Source: Nematostella vectensis (lineage: Eukaryota > Cnidaria > Anthozoa > Actiniaria > Edwardsiidae). From it: a stretch of DNA of 60,000 nucleotides. The notes under the pieces are model-generated. The model had not been told where the DNA came from, did not search any database, and saw only the letters and a program-made list of their open reading frames with translations. Below are positions 1 through 13,200 of this stretch, piece by piece. The DNA lies in contig NC_064035.1 in assembly GCF_932526225.1 (NCBI RefSeq), positions 1,220,501 through 1,280,500 of the forward strand, written 5' to 3'. The position numbers and the translations under genes are program-made. Numbering within the stretch: the stretch's first letter is position 1; every line of letters starts with the position of its first letter.

Positions 1-3000
1 CAAAACCAACACCCCTTTCTTTAGCGGCGTAACAGTAATGTTAGAATGTTCTCTTTAGCAATTATTGAGTATCGTCACTAAAAGATCTAAATAGAACCTT
101 AAACGATTTTTCTATATCCATTAAATTTCGCGAGATGAAAGTTCGCGGTTTTTTTTTTTCTTAGCGAAAATTAAGGAAAGAGCATGGACTGTAAACTAGC
201 AACTTCTGGTTTAGAAAAACGCTTGCAAAAGATATCTTGAAATAGTACACAACTGACAGATCTGGGCAGTTTGACACATCAGATTTCGACGGCCGCTTTA
301 CTATGCACATCACAGCGGAACAATGGAATTATCTGCATGGGACGGTTCGCGCCAGCGATTACGCAGCGCAACTTGATCGGGTTTTCTAATCAAACACGGA
401 GATCGCATCGCAAACAAGGCACGTTTTAGCCAAATTAGAGGAAGTTTGTGGTTTCTTGTCAGAATTTAGCCTAATAAACTCTGTTCCTTCCGCACTTGCC
501 TTCCACCCTGCCCTGAAATACACACGTCCGCTGCAAGAAGCTCACATTTCGTAATGGAACTTGAGTAAACAGACAAAGCGTTTCGAAAATATCGAGCATA
601 ATTTAGCCATAAAAGATTTCGTGTTTATTGTAGAATCTAGCCTAACAAGGCATGGTGCCTTTAGTTTGGCCGCTCGCATTCCTGCTATGATTTACTGGGC
701 GCTTTCTGTGTTGTTCGGTCAGATGGCGTAGCGAAATCTAGGCTTAGCTGCTTCGTGGAGCACAAACCGACGCCGAGACACTAGTGCTGAAAATGGAACT
801 AGCGCTATAAAACGTCCCAAATTCTATCACTGAGACTTCAAGTTGTCACTGATGATTAAAAGGAGGTCAATTTTAGTAAGGCTACAAGTATTATCATACT
901 ATACAAAGGGATCAGAGCATCGCAGACCCAACAATGCAAAGATAAGCAAACATTGAGTTCTGGTCACTGAGGCTATTACTACATAATCCACAGATCAAAA
1001 TGTTTTGAAATCTTTCAAGATTTAACATTCAAAAATGCATTCTATGACCTTTGCACGGTACAAAGTAGAGATGAAGAGAATACACCAACGCCCGTCCCCA
1101 ATAACGAGCTTGACGATGACGCGAAAATACAGTCCAAAACTCCTGTATCGCTACTGTTGTACTACTAAAATGAAATACCTGGTCGAGAATGTAAGATCAC
1201 TCCACAAAGAATTGCAGCGCAAAACACGACAATACGGGAGCTTGAGGTTGCCATGATGTAAACAGAAGTCAAGAAGGCTTGTAAAGTAGCCTACGCACGT
1301 AGGCTACATGTAAAGGTGAACAACCAATCACTCATCGGTAATAAGATATTCTTATTGTTGTGCTTCGTTATTTTCTAGACCAATCAAAAAAGAGTCTAAG
1401 TAAACCCCGATAGTCTACCTTTGGTACCAGAGGCTCCGAGCTTCGCGGCGTTGTCGTACAAAATTAGAAAAAAAAAGCTTCCTATTTTGTTAACCGGGAG
1501 ATGGCCTGAATTTTGCTGATTTCAGCCATTTGTCCCTATTGCACTGAGAAGCACTATTTCGGGTTCGGAGCACTATTTCACGAAAGGGAGTGAAAAAACT
1601 ATTCAGGTACAGTATATTTAATATAGGTATTACCTCCCTATCTGCTCAAATAGCGCTTATTCTAAATAAATACACATCACAAAGCAATGAGAGTTTATTG
1701 TGACCTTTATTCTAGGATATAAGACAATTATAAGACAATTACAGGAGGTGTCAATCGTGAAAAAATATTCGAGCTAGATACTGGGATTGACTGGAGACTG
1801 ACTGAGAGGTTGGTAAGCCTGTGGGCTGAGAAAAAAATGCGTTATTTCCTAACGACAGACCCCATCCCTACACTGGCTAATGCCGAGCCTAACACTGACT
1901 GGTCTCATTTCTCATTGCGCATTCATCGTGGAAGGGGGTACCAAAATTGAAGACACAAAAAGTGAATCACGGTGAAATGCATAGATGAATTGTGAAGAGG
2001 GAGGGGATTACCCTTGTCACATAAGCTGGTCGTTTATTTAGTCGTCAACAATGGTATCGTGACGCTTGGCGGCTCTTGGCTGCGCGGCTTTGCATGTTCC
2101 CTCCCTTACTCCTCCGTCCCGCGATTGCCAGTAAGTGGGTAGGATTCTTTAAAAAATGGCTCGATAAGCAAGCGCGCGTGCTTCTCATGTTACTCCTCCG
2201 TTCCTGACTGATGACAAGATAGAATCCCAATCAAACTTCGACTTACAGGTAAGTCTCGTTTAATTTTAGAATTCTATCCACCTTCTCGGTCCTAGCCCCA
2301 CGCTCCGGTTTATTTTCTCTCGCCCGCGGACCCCCTCCCTCTAGCTCAATGCCGCTACGCAGGATACGAAAAAGCCAACGAACCAGAATACGTGAAATAC
2401 TGATACGTTTTATTCGTTTTCCTTTAAACATAACACAAAGTTTCTAGCTCCTCGCGAACAGTGACCTTGTAATACAAGTAGCTGTCAACTTGTGCCAGAC
2501 TATCTGAGAGGCTCAACTGGCACTTACAGAGTATCACTCGCAGGCCTGTGTGTATATATCACAGTGAATATCGCCCAAATGCAGCACTCTCCTGATAACA
2601 ATCATCTGAAAAGTCTCCGCGAGTCACGGCGCACAAACTTCATAATTAGTCATGGGAATCACACGAACTATCCTAAGGATCGTCACACTCGTGTTAATAT
2701 CAGGTAGGTTTTGCTTGCGCACGTCTGGAAAATACTCGTATAAATGTCAATAGTATGAAGCACATTTCCAGTTTTAGCAGGATTTCACTCTTTGCAACTC
2801 ACTGCATTTATTTGACGAGCTACAATGAGTTTAACTCAACGCAATTTCAATGAATTTCGAGCTGTATCGCCGCTGGATGTCATGATACCGCGAGGCTATT
2901 TAGATGCGCCTCTTTAACGTATTCTCCAATTTAATTCCAATTTAAGGTTTAAACACTGATTAATTTTTCTTCTATGTCGGCAAAAATCTTAATTTGTTTT

Positions 3001-4060
3001 TATTAGCAACAAGACAAAATTAAGAATTCCCCCCTTGAACAATGACTGTTTTTGTTTCTCGAGAAAATGCAACGAGCTCTGGGTTTGAGCGGGAAAGAAC
3101 GTTAAAGTAGCGCCAACCGTGTTTCCCGCCTAGTCGAAAAATTCTCAAAAGGTCGACCCTGTCATATCTCTCATAATCGCCCTTGAAAATGTGCGCCAAA
3201 ATACCTAACGAAGCACGATGACCTAATGACCTGTTTCTAGCCGGAATGAGTTTGGTCTCCTTTGCAGCCGTAAGCTTGGGGGCGGGGGGCTAAGCGGGAC
3301 TTCTACACGATTGGCTGCAAGGAAACTCACATGGAGTCTCCGGTCTCGGGGTCGCAAATGTATTAACACGTGTAAATGCAGCGAAATCAATCCAAGCTGA
3401 GATGATTTTCCACAATAACTCGGTAGAAAATGAGACAAGTTCCATCAGAATATCGAGCAGTAAGCGTAAAAAATCTTGTACGAGAAAAGTTAAAATCCTG
3501 CTGTTTGGTTTTGGTATCTGTTTAGAGGTAGAGGTACATGTCAGTAGTCATGTGTAGTGTAAGATGTTTAAATCTATGAAAATTATTTTGGTACTTTGGT
3601 GCTTATTTCTTGGTAGTTTGGTAAGCACCAAAATACAAAAAAAATAGATAAGTTTTGTTATTTCCCTAAAATTCCCTCATTGAATGTCATTTTATTTTTA
3701 TGGAACATTTTCAATAAAATCTAGATAACTATGTTGTCTTTGTAGTGTTGTTGATCGTGAAAATATGTATATGATCTTATTTAATTTTATTTCGGTACTA
3801 ACTCTACTGTGATAGTATTTGTAAGATTTTTACACCGCAAAAGATTAGATAGGACAATCAGCCCTTTCATGGAGCACACCTCCCCGCCTACCTGAAGAGA
3901 TGACGCTCTTACCTTTCTTGCCCCAATCAGTGTTGTGATATGGCATTTACAATAAAAACCAAGATAATATATATTTTTATCATATTCAAAGTTGGCAGTA
4001 AAATATTTGTCGTACATGTCACAACACAAGGGCCCAAACAAGTTGAAGATCTCAGGTATC
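1..4060. other. No recognisable gene
   Basis: I see no exon chain or RNA gene here. The longest ORFs are under 100 codons and look like chance. One stretch near 1020-1258 (+) reads as a possibly decayed coding fragment: about 45 plausible codons, a stop near 1167, then about 28 more in the same frame ending at 1258. I could not assign it to a family. The rest is AT-rich intergenic DNA. Confidence 0.5.
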
Positions 4061-4438
4061 CCAGTCAACCCTGCGCGCAGGGTCTAGTTTCAACCAATAT
4101 TCGCCACAGGAACCCGGCATCGAAAAAAGAAACGCTTTTTTCTCTCCGATGGGAAGAGATACCTGCGGGGGAGGCTAGGGCTATCTTACAAAATGGAATG
4201 GTGGAATTAATAACGCGGAATGGCGGAACGGCAGAATGTCGAAATTTGGCCCAAATCCTAAAACGCGGAATGACGGAACGAATCCTTTAAACCTTTTTCA
4301 AGGAATCACGTAACAGGCCTCATTCTTTGAAAGAACAGAAGCCACCTTCCTTTCGTATTATTTAATAACAAAATAGTATTTTTTTAAGTAAGTAAGTAAC
4401 TGGACTTTTATAAACTTTACTTTAGAAACTTTTACCAT

Positions 4439-6513
4439 TTGGGTTTTATTGTTCCGGCCGCGAAAAAGTTAAAACCCATTCGAACCAAACTGGCCTTTAG
4501 GGACTGTCGGCAACAACACAAAGACGCCCTTTACAAAAGGCTTGTTGATTTTGACTGGTCCCCTCTCAGGGAGCTTTCCAGCATTGATGATATCGCTAAC
4601 ACCTTCCAGTCGACCCTACACCTGTTAATGGATGAATGCCTCCCTTTGAAATCCATCACAATGTCTTCACGCGACCCACCTTGGCTAACACCTTTGGTCA
4701 AAGTGCTTCTACGGAAGAAGCGGCGATTACAATGCAGAGGCAAGGCAGAGCGCGTCCGAGAAAACAAAATTGGCAGTTTGGTGTCCGGATATAGACGCAA
4801 TCTCAGCACTGGAGAAGTAATCGGATCGGCCAAGTGGTGGAGAAGGGTGGACTGCCTTAGTCAACGGAAAAGTCACTCTCCATGTCAGTTAAGCGTACAA
4901 GCGCAAGAGCTGAACAAGTATTTCAAGGATCTGTGTTGGGAAAAGGAGTATAGCAAGCCTCCCCCTGTACCAATTGACAATGAGTATGATGTTCCCCAAC
5001 TGACGGAAGTCCAAACATGGAAAGCCCTAACATCGTGCAGGAAAACAGCCTCTGGCCCGGACGGCATGCCATTTTGGATGTGGAAGGAAAACGCGGAAGC
5101 TCTTACTCCCATAGTATCTGCAATTTGGAATCTCTACGGACGCAGACATGGCCCAGGGAATGAAAAAGATCCAACATAAGTCCTCTCCCTAAAGTTGACG
5201 TACCGCTCGAGAACTCTGACTTTCGAGGTATCAATATCACCCTGGTTGTGTCCCGGATCTTTGAAAGAACGGTGTATAATGTTTTCAACAAATCTGCTGT
5301 CGAGGGACACATAGAGTCAGCCCAATTTGCTTATCGTTCGGGGGGCAGCTGCACGGAGGCCCTTCTGCGCATACAGCACTTCCAACTTCAGGCTTTGGAC
5401 AACTCGAGCAACATTGCTGTTCGTCTTTTCTCGATGGATTTCTCAAAAGCCTTCGACAGCGTAAAGCACAAGATCCTGGCTGACAAGCTCAAGGCGTGGC
5501 CACTAAACAAATACATAATCAACTGGTACTTGAGCTTCCTCGAGGGACGACTACAGAGGGTGTGCACCAAAGGAGTCACCACAGACTGGGAGATCGTTAA
5601 TCAAGGGACCACGCAAGGGAGTGTCTCCGGACCTTGTTTCTGAGTGATCTTGACATACAAGACGAGGGGATCCAGATCACAAAGTATGCGGACGATTGCT
5701 CGATCCAGGTGGCTGTGAGCAATAATGTAGATAGCTCAGTTAATGTAATAGACCATTTTCTTAAATGGACAGATAAAAACAAGACGAGCTGTAACCCCAA
5801 GGAATGCCATGAAATTGTATTTTATAAGAAGGGGGCGAAATTCGACCCAGCCCCTGTAAGTAATATTCCTAGAGTGAATGAACTCAAACTACTAGGAATA
5901 ACGCTACAAACTAATTCCAAATTTTCCCTTCACATTAACATAAAATTGAAGGAGGCAAATGCTTGTCTATATGTTATTAGATCCCTGAGAAAGGAAGGAT
6001 ACCAACAGGCAGAAGTATATCACCTTTTTATGAGTATTGTTGTACCTAAACTAACCTATGGCTTGGCAGTTTATGCGGCTAGCCATTCAGAGTTAAACAC
6101 CATTCAGAGATTTTTAGATAGGTGCAAAAAAGGAGGTATATCTCTTATAAAGTCAATATCATGGATCTACTTCAGAAAACGGACACGAAGATCTTCAACA
6201 AAATCAAAGGTAACAGCAACCACCCTCTAAGGGATATTGCTCCTGTTGTTATATCAACTAACTACAATCTTCGTAATAAGAAGCTCACCAAGCCCCGTGT
6301 TAACACTGATAGATTTCTCAACGCCTTTGCTAATCGGCTTGCACTCAGATATAATCTAGCCTTAGCGAGTGAGCCTTAAAGTTGTAACTGCAGGTTGTTT
6401 GTTTTTGTATTTCTGTACTTGTAAAGTAGTGTGTAAAGTAGAGCGCTCCTAGAAATGTATTTTTTCTAGTAAGAATAAAGATTATTTTTATTATTATTAT
6501 GATTATAATTATT
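4439..6513 (+). mobile_element. 5'-truncated, decayed CR1/L2-like non-LTR retrotransposon
   Basis: Conceptual translation gives the linker before the reverse transcriptase (motif DPPWLTP near 4675), then RT blocks SGPDGMP (near 5053), [15 protein letters not shown] (near 5432), [10 protein letters not shown] (near 5607) and the catalytic YADD (near 5680), then the C-terminal region ending with a stop near 6379. The reading frame is broken: an in-frame stop near 5164, a small deletion/frameshift near 5635 just before the YADD block, and another frameshift near 6120-6230. The endonuclease half is missing. The 3' end has AATAAAG followed by an imperfect ATT-rich tail to about 6513, as is usual for CR1/L2-type elements. 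It is a dead copy. Assignment to the CR1/L2/Jockey group rests on RT motifs only. Confidence 0.85.
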
Positions 6514-6595
6514 ACTAGAAATTCAGAATCGTATCAATAGGTTTTTTTTTTACTAGAATAGCTATATTTTGGTTAATCGTATCAAGGATTCCCTC

Positions 6596-6770
<175 letters not shown>

Positions 6771-6774
<4 letters not shown>

Positions 6775-6882
6775 CCCTTTGAATACTTTGAACTCTCAAG
6801 GAATTCTAACTATTTCGTGCTAGAACTCTCCCCTTTGAATACTTTGAATTATCAAGGAATTCTAACTATTTCATGCTAGAAT
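6771..6882. repeat. 56-bp tandem duplication
   Basis: Two adjacent copies of a 56-bp unit (GAATACTTTGAA at 6781 and again at 6837) differ at only a few positions. They abut the CT microsatellite. Confidence 0.9.
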
Positions 6883-7237
6883 AAGCCACCTCTGTGAATG
6901 TAAAATGAAATGACGAATTCAAAAGTAACTGCGATTTTCTCTTTTTGACTAGTTGGGGAGCCATTCGAAGACTTTTGAGGGCGTCTTCAAGACTATTCTA
7001 AGGAGCAAGGATCAACTTGTTCTCTCTTGTGATTTGGAACGTTTAAGAATGAAGGGCAACTATTCATAAATAAAGGCATTAGTAATCTGTTCAGTTGGGC
7101 GTAGCAGATGTGTCAAATAAATCTATGAATACGCTGGTTTTGTGCAAGGAGACCTAAACGAGAATAGTTCCTGACAGCGTTTAGTTCTGACACACATTAA
7201 GAAAAAAGGGAAAGTTTTGGAAAGTCCGTGCAATAGG

Positions 7238-10200
7238 ATGGTCTTACTTAAGACTTTACTGGTACTGGTTCTTCTACAAGGTAAATGGACACATTCTTAC
7301 GCGATTTGATGGCAACGCTTGTGAGCACACAAACGCTATTTTATTTCGAGCGAGACTCGAGCATTGTCATTTCGAAAAATTCGATCAGCGAACACACTGA
7401 CTTATTTTCTTGGGGAAGAGTACGACATTCTTTGGATATTAGCTTGAATGATGCATAGATAAATAAAATTGTTTGATTTTGTCTAGATCTCTCTTGTGGC
7501 ATTAGTTGGCAACTAGTAAAAGCAGAAACCGATCTATTGTTGACTTGAATTACTTTTTTTTCAAAAGGAAACGATCATTCTTTTTTTTCGATGGCAAACA
7601 TCCAAGTTGAAAAATAGTACGAGAATGTAGGAAGCTAGGTCGTCATGCTTTTTCCAACATAACTCGATTTTGTTGCTCGTTTTACCTCAGACAAAGGAAA
7701 TTTGTCTACCCTAAAAAATTAACGTACGGCAATGGCTTCAGGCGCTTGAAACCGATGATTTGTTACAAGGCTGTGTTGTTTTGTGGTTTAAAAAACGCCC
7801 CTTAACTCGCAGAGCTCATATCAGAAGCATTTTCAATGCAAGTGTTAGTGCTTAGGATGCCATAAGTTCCGAATGATCGCGTCACGCCTCTGGCGACTAA
7901 AACTCATAATTCTAGGTAGAAATATTTTCCAGCTCAAATCAAGTGAAAAAGTTCGTTGCGGGCTTTGTAAAAATCAGAATTTACGAAACAATGAAAAAAT
8001 ATATAAGTTTCAAAAAATGTTCTAGAGACAACTCACTGTGGATATAAATATAAGTAAAGCATTGGCAATGGCAATGGCAATAAATAATTGAAAAGCGTGC
8101 CTTTGCCAACTATACGGCCTTATCACTACCTGGCGACGAGAAAGAGCAAGTGTTTATATGGAGTCAAACAAACATGTGAAGCATAACGCATTTTCCGTGT
8201 CCACATCTCAAGGGCCAATACTAATAGAACATTCTTTAAGAATAACATGAACAATATAAAAGCCTCTTCAAGTGGTCATTTCTGTTGTGGCTTTATGATC
8301 ACTTTGTCAGACAGTCACCAGTTGTGGTCGTTATCCCCCAACCCGCCTCCTTGTACGCTAAAGTCCGGCTAAGGCGACTGTTTAACTTGTCTAAAATTCT
8401 GAACTACAAGGGAAAACTCTGCTGCAGTAATCATTATGGAGTGCGTAATTATCAATCCATGATGACACTGACGTGATATACGACAACGAAACACATTCGC
8501 TGAAATAACGCGTTAATTGCGCTCCCTTTGAGGCCTGACATCGATGTCCTTACAGCGTCGCAAATGCTTGAAGTTTTATTGCATTGCGCTTTTGTTTGAC
8601 CAATTCTCTACCTACGCCGAGAACGGGTTAGATTAAGGGCTAGCGCAATTGGGTCAGCGCAACTATGGGCTAGTGCTAGCGCAATTGGGTTGGGGCTAGG
8701 GCAACTAGGGGTAGAGTAAGGTTTAGGGCTAATGCTAGCGCAATTGGGTCAGCGCAACTATGGGCTAGTGCTAGCGCAATTGGGTTGGGGCTAGGGCAAC
8801 TAGGGGTAGAGTAAGGTTTAGTGCTAGCGCAATTGGGTCAGCGCAACTATGGGCTAGTGCTAGCGCAATTGGGTTGGGGCTAGGGCAACTAGGGGTAGAG
8901 TAAGGTTTAGGGCTAGTGCTAGCGCAATTGGGTAGATTAAGGGTTAGAAAGTGGACCGCGCAACTGGATACCGCATTTGTGTTTGACTGATTCTCACTTG
9001 TGTTGCGCTTGTGTTTGACCGATTCTCACTTGTGTTGCGCTTGTGTTTGACCGATTCTCACTTTTGTTGCGCTTGTGTTTGACCGATTCTCACTTGTGTT
9101 GCGCTTGTGTTTGACCGATTCTCACTTGTGTTGCGCTTGTGTTTGACCGATTCTCACTTGTGTTGCGCTTGTGTTTGACCAATTCTCACTTTTGTTGCGC
9201 TTGTGTTTGACCGATTCTCACTTGTGTTGTGCTTGTGTTTGACCGATTCTCACTTGTGTTGCGCTTGTGTTTGACCAATTCTCACTTGTGTTGCGCTTGT
9301 GTTTGACCGATTCTCACTTGTGTTGTGCTTGTGTTTGACCGATTCTCACTTGTGTTGTGCTTGTGTTTGACCGATTCTCACTTGTGTTGTGCTCGTGTTT
9401 GACCGATTCTCACTTGTGTTGCGCTTGTGTTTGACCAATTCTCACTTGTGTTGCGCTTTTGTTTGACCGATTCTCACTTGTGTTGCGTTGCTCTTGTACT
9501 TGCGCCCTAGTAGTGAGAACCAACCTTTATAGATCAGTCATGTCAATCACGCGAGCGCGATTAGCCAATCAGAAAATAGGTCGAATGGCCTAATAGCACG
9601 TGCCATTTCCTTTAGGGCTGGGGCACGCAAATGGCGATTGGCGATGCAATAGATGCAACGTGAAGTTCAGAGCGATCGGCTGTTACAAGGACAAGAAACA
9701 CGACCGCGCACTGTCCGAGCAAATACTGAACGAGCGAGACACCTCTAGTAATGTGTATGGAAACCAGTTGATCGACTGGCACGACTGGAATGACTACTTG
9801 TCTGGTTTCGCATGTCGCTGCGCCAAAGTAGCACGAACAAAGGGCTATAGTTTCTTTAGTCTTCAGTTTTACGGTAAGAACGCCGTTGTTTGATCTTCAT
9901 AACATTTGCCCTCTATAATATTTAATCACATAATAGCAGTCATTTCTGAGAAAATGGAATGGAAATTCGTTTGTACAAAAAAGGTAGCCACTTATCCTCT
10001 TCTTTGACCCCGTAAATTGTCATTTATTTTAAGATAACTGACATAATTTTAGAGCATTATTTTTCAACGAGGAAACTCCATTATATGATCCAGGTTTCGG
10101 AGGTGGAAGGCGGGGCGGCGACAAGATATAGATGTGATTGAATGATTGGTTGTTATAGATGTGATTGAATAATTGGTTCTTATAGATGTGATTGAATGAT

Positions 10201-13200
10201 TGGTTGTTATAGATGTGATTGAATGATTGGTTGTTATAGATTTGATTGAATGATTGGTTGCTATAGATGTGATTGAATGATTGGTTGTTATAGATGTGAT
10301 TAAATGATTGGTTGCTATAGTTGTGTCGAAATAATTGATTGTTATAGTTGTGATTTAAAAATTGATTTTTATAGATGTGATTGAATGATTGATAGCTATA
10401 GATGCGATTAAATATGTTTCTTTTTAATAAAATGATTGATTGTATTTCCAGGCGAATGCTGGAGTGGACCCGATGTCATAACGTCTGTTAAATACAACAA
10501 GCATGGCGAATCCGACAAGTGTATTACGGATGATTACCAGAAATGCGGCAAGTTCAGTCGGTTCTGTGTAGGCGAGCAGTGGACAAACTTTGTTTATGAG
10601 ATAGGTAATGACTTTTAACCAATTCCTTTCGCAGTTTTTTTTCCAGATCTTAAATAATTTAAAGTTATTGGGTGGGGCCTGTCCCCAGAATCCCTAAATA
10701 AGAAGAGCGTTCTCAACTTTTGAGTCCCCCTTCACGAATAGGCCCCCATTTCCTTTTGGATCACTTAGATGTCAAGCGTCGTGTCATATTTGCTGGGATA
10801 TCCTAATGCGCCGTCTTTTCTTGCAGTGAGACCAACATGTAGGGTGGAAAGGGTCGGTTGCTTCAAGGATCATCATTATTCTGGTGCTAGGCCATTTCCA
10901 GAGTACGTCCAAACAGACCGAGATATATCTATACCGATCTATACTGGCACCCCTATTGACTGGAGGAACTGGGACGCTTACATGCCTGATGAAGTATGTC
11001 GATGCGCGAAAGCCATCAAAGCTAAGGGATACAGAACCTTCGGCATTCAATTCTATGGTAAGCTCTGGTCTGTAACCGGGGTATGGCCATTTATAATTGT
11101 CGGCTATGCCCATTCGTGTCTATGGTGGTGTGACTGATCATGTGACGTGTCTGTGGTGGCGTGGTGATCATGTGACGTGTCTGTGGTGGCGTGGTGATCA
11201 TGTGACGTGTCTGTGGTGGCGTGGTGATCATGTGACGTGTCTGGGGTGGCGTGGTGATCATGTGACGTGTCTGTGGTGTTGTTACCGACCATGTGACATG
11301 TCTGTGGTGTTGTGACTGATAATGTGACGTGTCTGTGGTGGCGTGGTGATCATGTGACGTGTCTGTGGTGGCGTGGTGATCATGTGACGTGTCTGTGGTG
11401 ATCATGTGGCATGTCTGTTGTGGCGTGGTGATCATGCGACGTGTCTGTGTTGTTGTGACTGATCATGTGACGTGTCTGTGGTGGTGTGACTGTTCATGTG
11501 ACGTGTCTGTGGTGGCGTGGTGACCATGTGACGTGTCTGTGTTGTTGTGACTGATCATGTGACGTGTCTGTGGTGGTGTGACTGTTCATGTGACGTGTCT
11601 ATGGTGGTGTGACTGATCATGTGACGTGTCTGTGGTGGTGTTACCGACCTGTGCCTTGTCTGTGGTGGTGTGACCGACCATGTGACGTGTCCGTGGTGTT
11701 GTGACTGATCATGTGACGTGTCTGTGGTGGCGTGACTGACCACGTGACATCTGCTATCAGGTGAGTGCTGGAGTGGACCGGACAGTGAGGTACAATACTG
11801 GAGGGATGGAAAATCGGACCAGTGCGTAAACCATTGCTTCAAACCTTGCAAGGGATTCGACAAGTTCTGTGCTGGAAAAAACCACGCTAACTTCGTCTAC
11901 CGGCTCCAAGGTGGGTACTCAACCCTGCTTCCAGACCTGACACAGGAAATAAAACAGTACGGTCTGGACTGATATATTCCCCTTTCCTTCAGAGGCACCG
12001 TGCGAGATTAAGCACAAACCTGAAGGCTGCTTCGCCGAGAAAAGTGATGACCGCGCCTTCAAGACCGAACTGTTGGACCGTCTTGATCCCGCCAGCCCGC
12101 ACTTTTATGGCAGTATCCTGGACCTGGAAAAGTGGAACGAGTTTTCGAGCTTTGTCTGCGCATGCGCTCGTGCTGCCAAGTTCAATAATTTCAATAGCTT
12201 TGGGATTCACAATAATGGTATATTGTTCACTTCTTATCAATATTCAAAGTGACATTTTCGTACTTTGATATTAAAGGACTACCGCAGGCGTAACGGTTAA
12301 TTGACTTATCAGGGGAGAATGAATCATTGTCATTGTTATTGTCATGGTCATTGTCATATCAGGGGAGAATGAATCATTGTTATTGTCATGGTCATTGTCA
12401 TTGTCATTGTTTACAAGAAAGTGTTTTTTGCTCTGCCTTATTTGTATTCTTATTTTGATTTGCGCAGCTACTTGCTGGGGTGGAAATGCGGTGGCAGTGC
12501 ATGGCAAGTCGGACGAATGCGTCAATGACAAAGGTCCATGCCCGGACGATAAAGAGTCGGACTGTGCCGGTGGACCAAACTCCATTTACGCCTACACGAT
12601 CTACGGTGAGTAACGATCTACGGTGAGTTACGATCTACGGCGACATACGATCTACGGTGAGTTGCAATCTACGGTGAGTAACGATCTACGGTGAGTAACG
12701 ATCTACGGTGAGTTACGATCTACGGTGAGTAACGATCTACGGTGAGTAACGATCTACGGTGAGTTACGATCTACGGCGAGTTACGATCTACGGTGAGTTG
12801 CAATCTACGGTGAGCAACGATCTGCAGTGAGTTGAGATCTACGGTGAGTTACGATCTACAGTGACAGATCAGATCTACGGTAAGTTATGATCTACGGTGA
12901 CAGATCAGATCTACGGTAAGTTATGATCTACGGTGACAGATCAGATCTATGGTGACTTATGATCTACGGTGAGTTACGATCTACGGCGAGTTACGATCTA
13001 CGGTGAGTTACGATCTACGGCGAGTTACGATCTACGGTGAGTTACGATCTACGGTGAGTTACGATCTACAGTGAGTTACGATCTACGTTGAATTCAGATC
13101 TACGGAGAGCTCAGATCTACAGCGAGTTAGGAACTACGGTCAGTTATATCTACGGTAAGTTACGATCTACAGCGAGCTTAGATCTACGGTGAGTTCAGAT

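Noticed and set aside
1035-1256. 73-codon plus-strand ORF
   Set aside because: Another frame of the same stretch looks more coding-like but holds a stop, so at best this is a decayed fragment.
11091-11863. His/Thr-rich ORFs on the minus strand in the WSC-like gene
   Set aside because: They are shadows of the 30-bp minisatellite in intron 4 and of exon 5 on the other strand.
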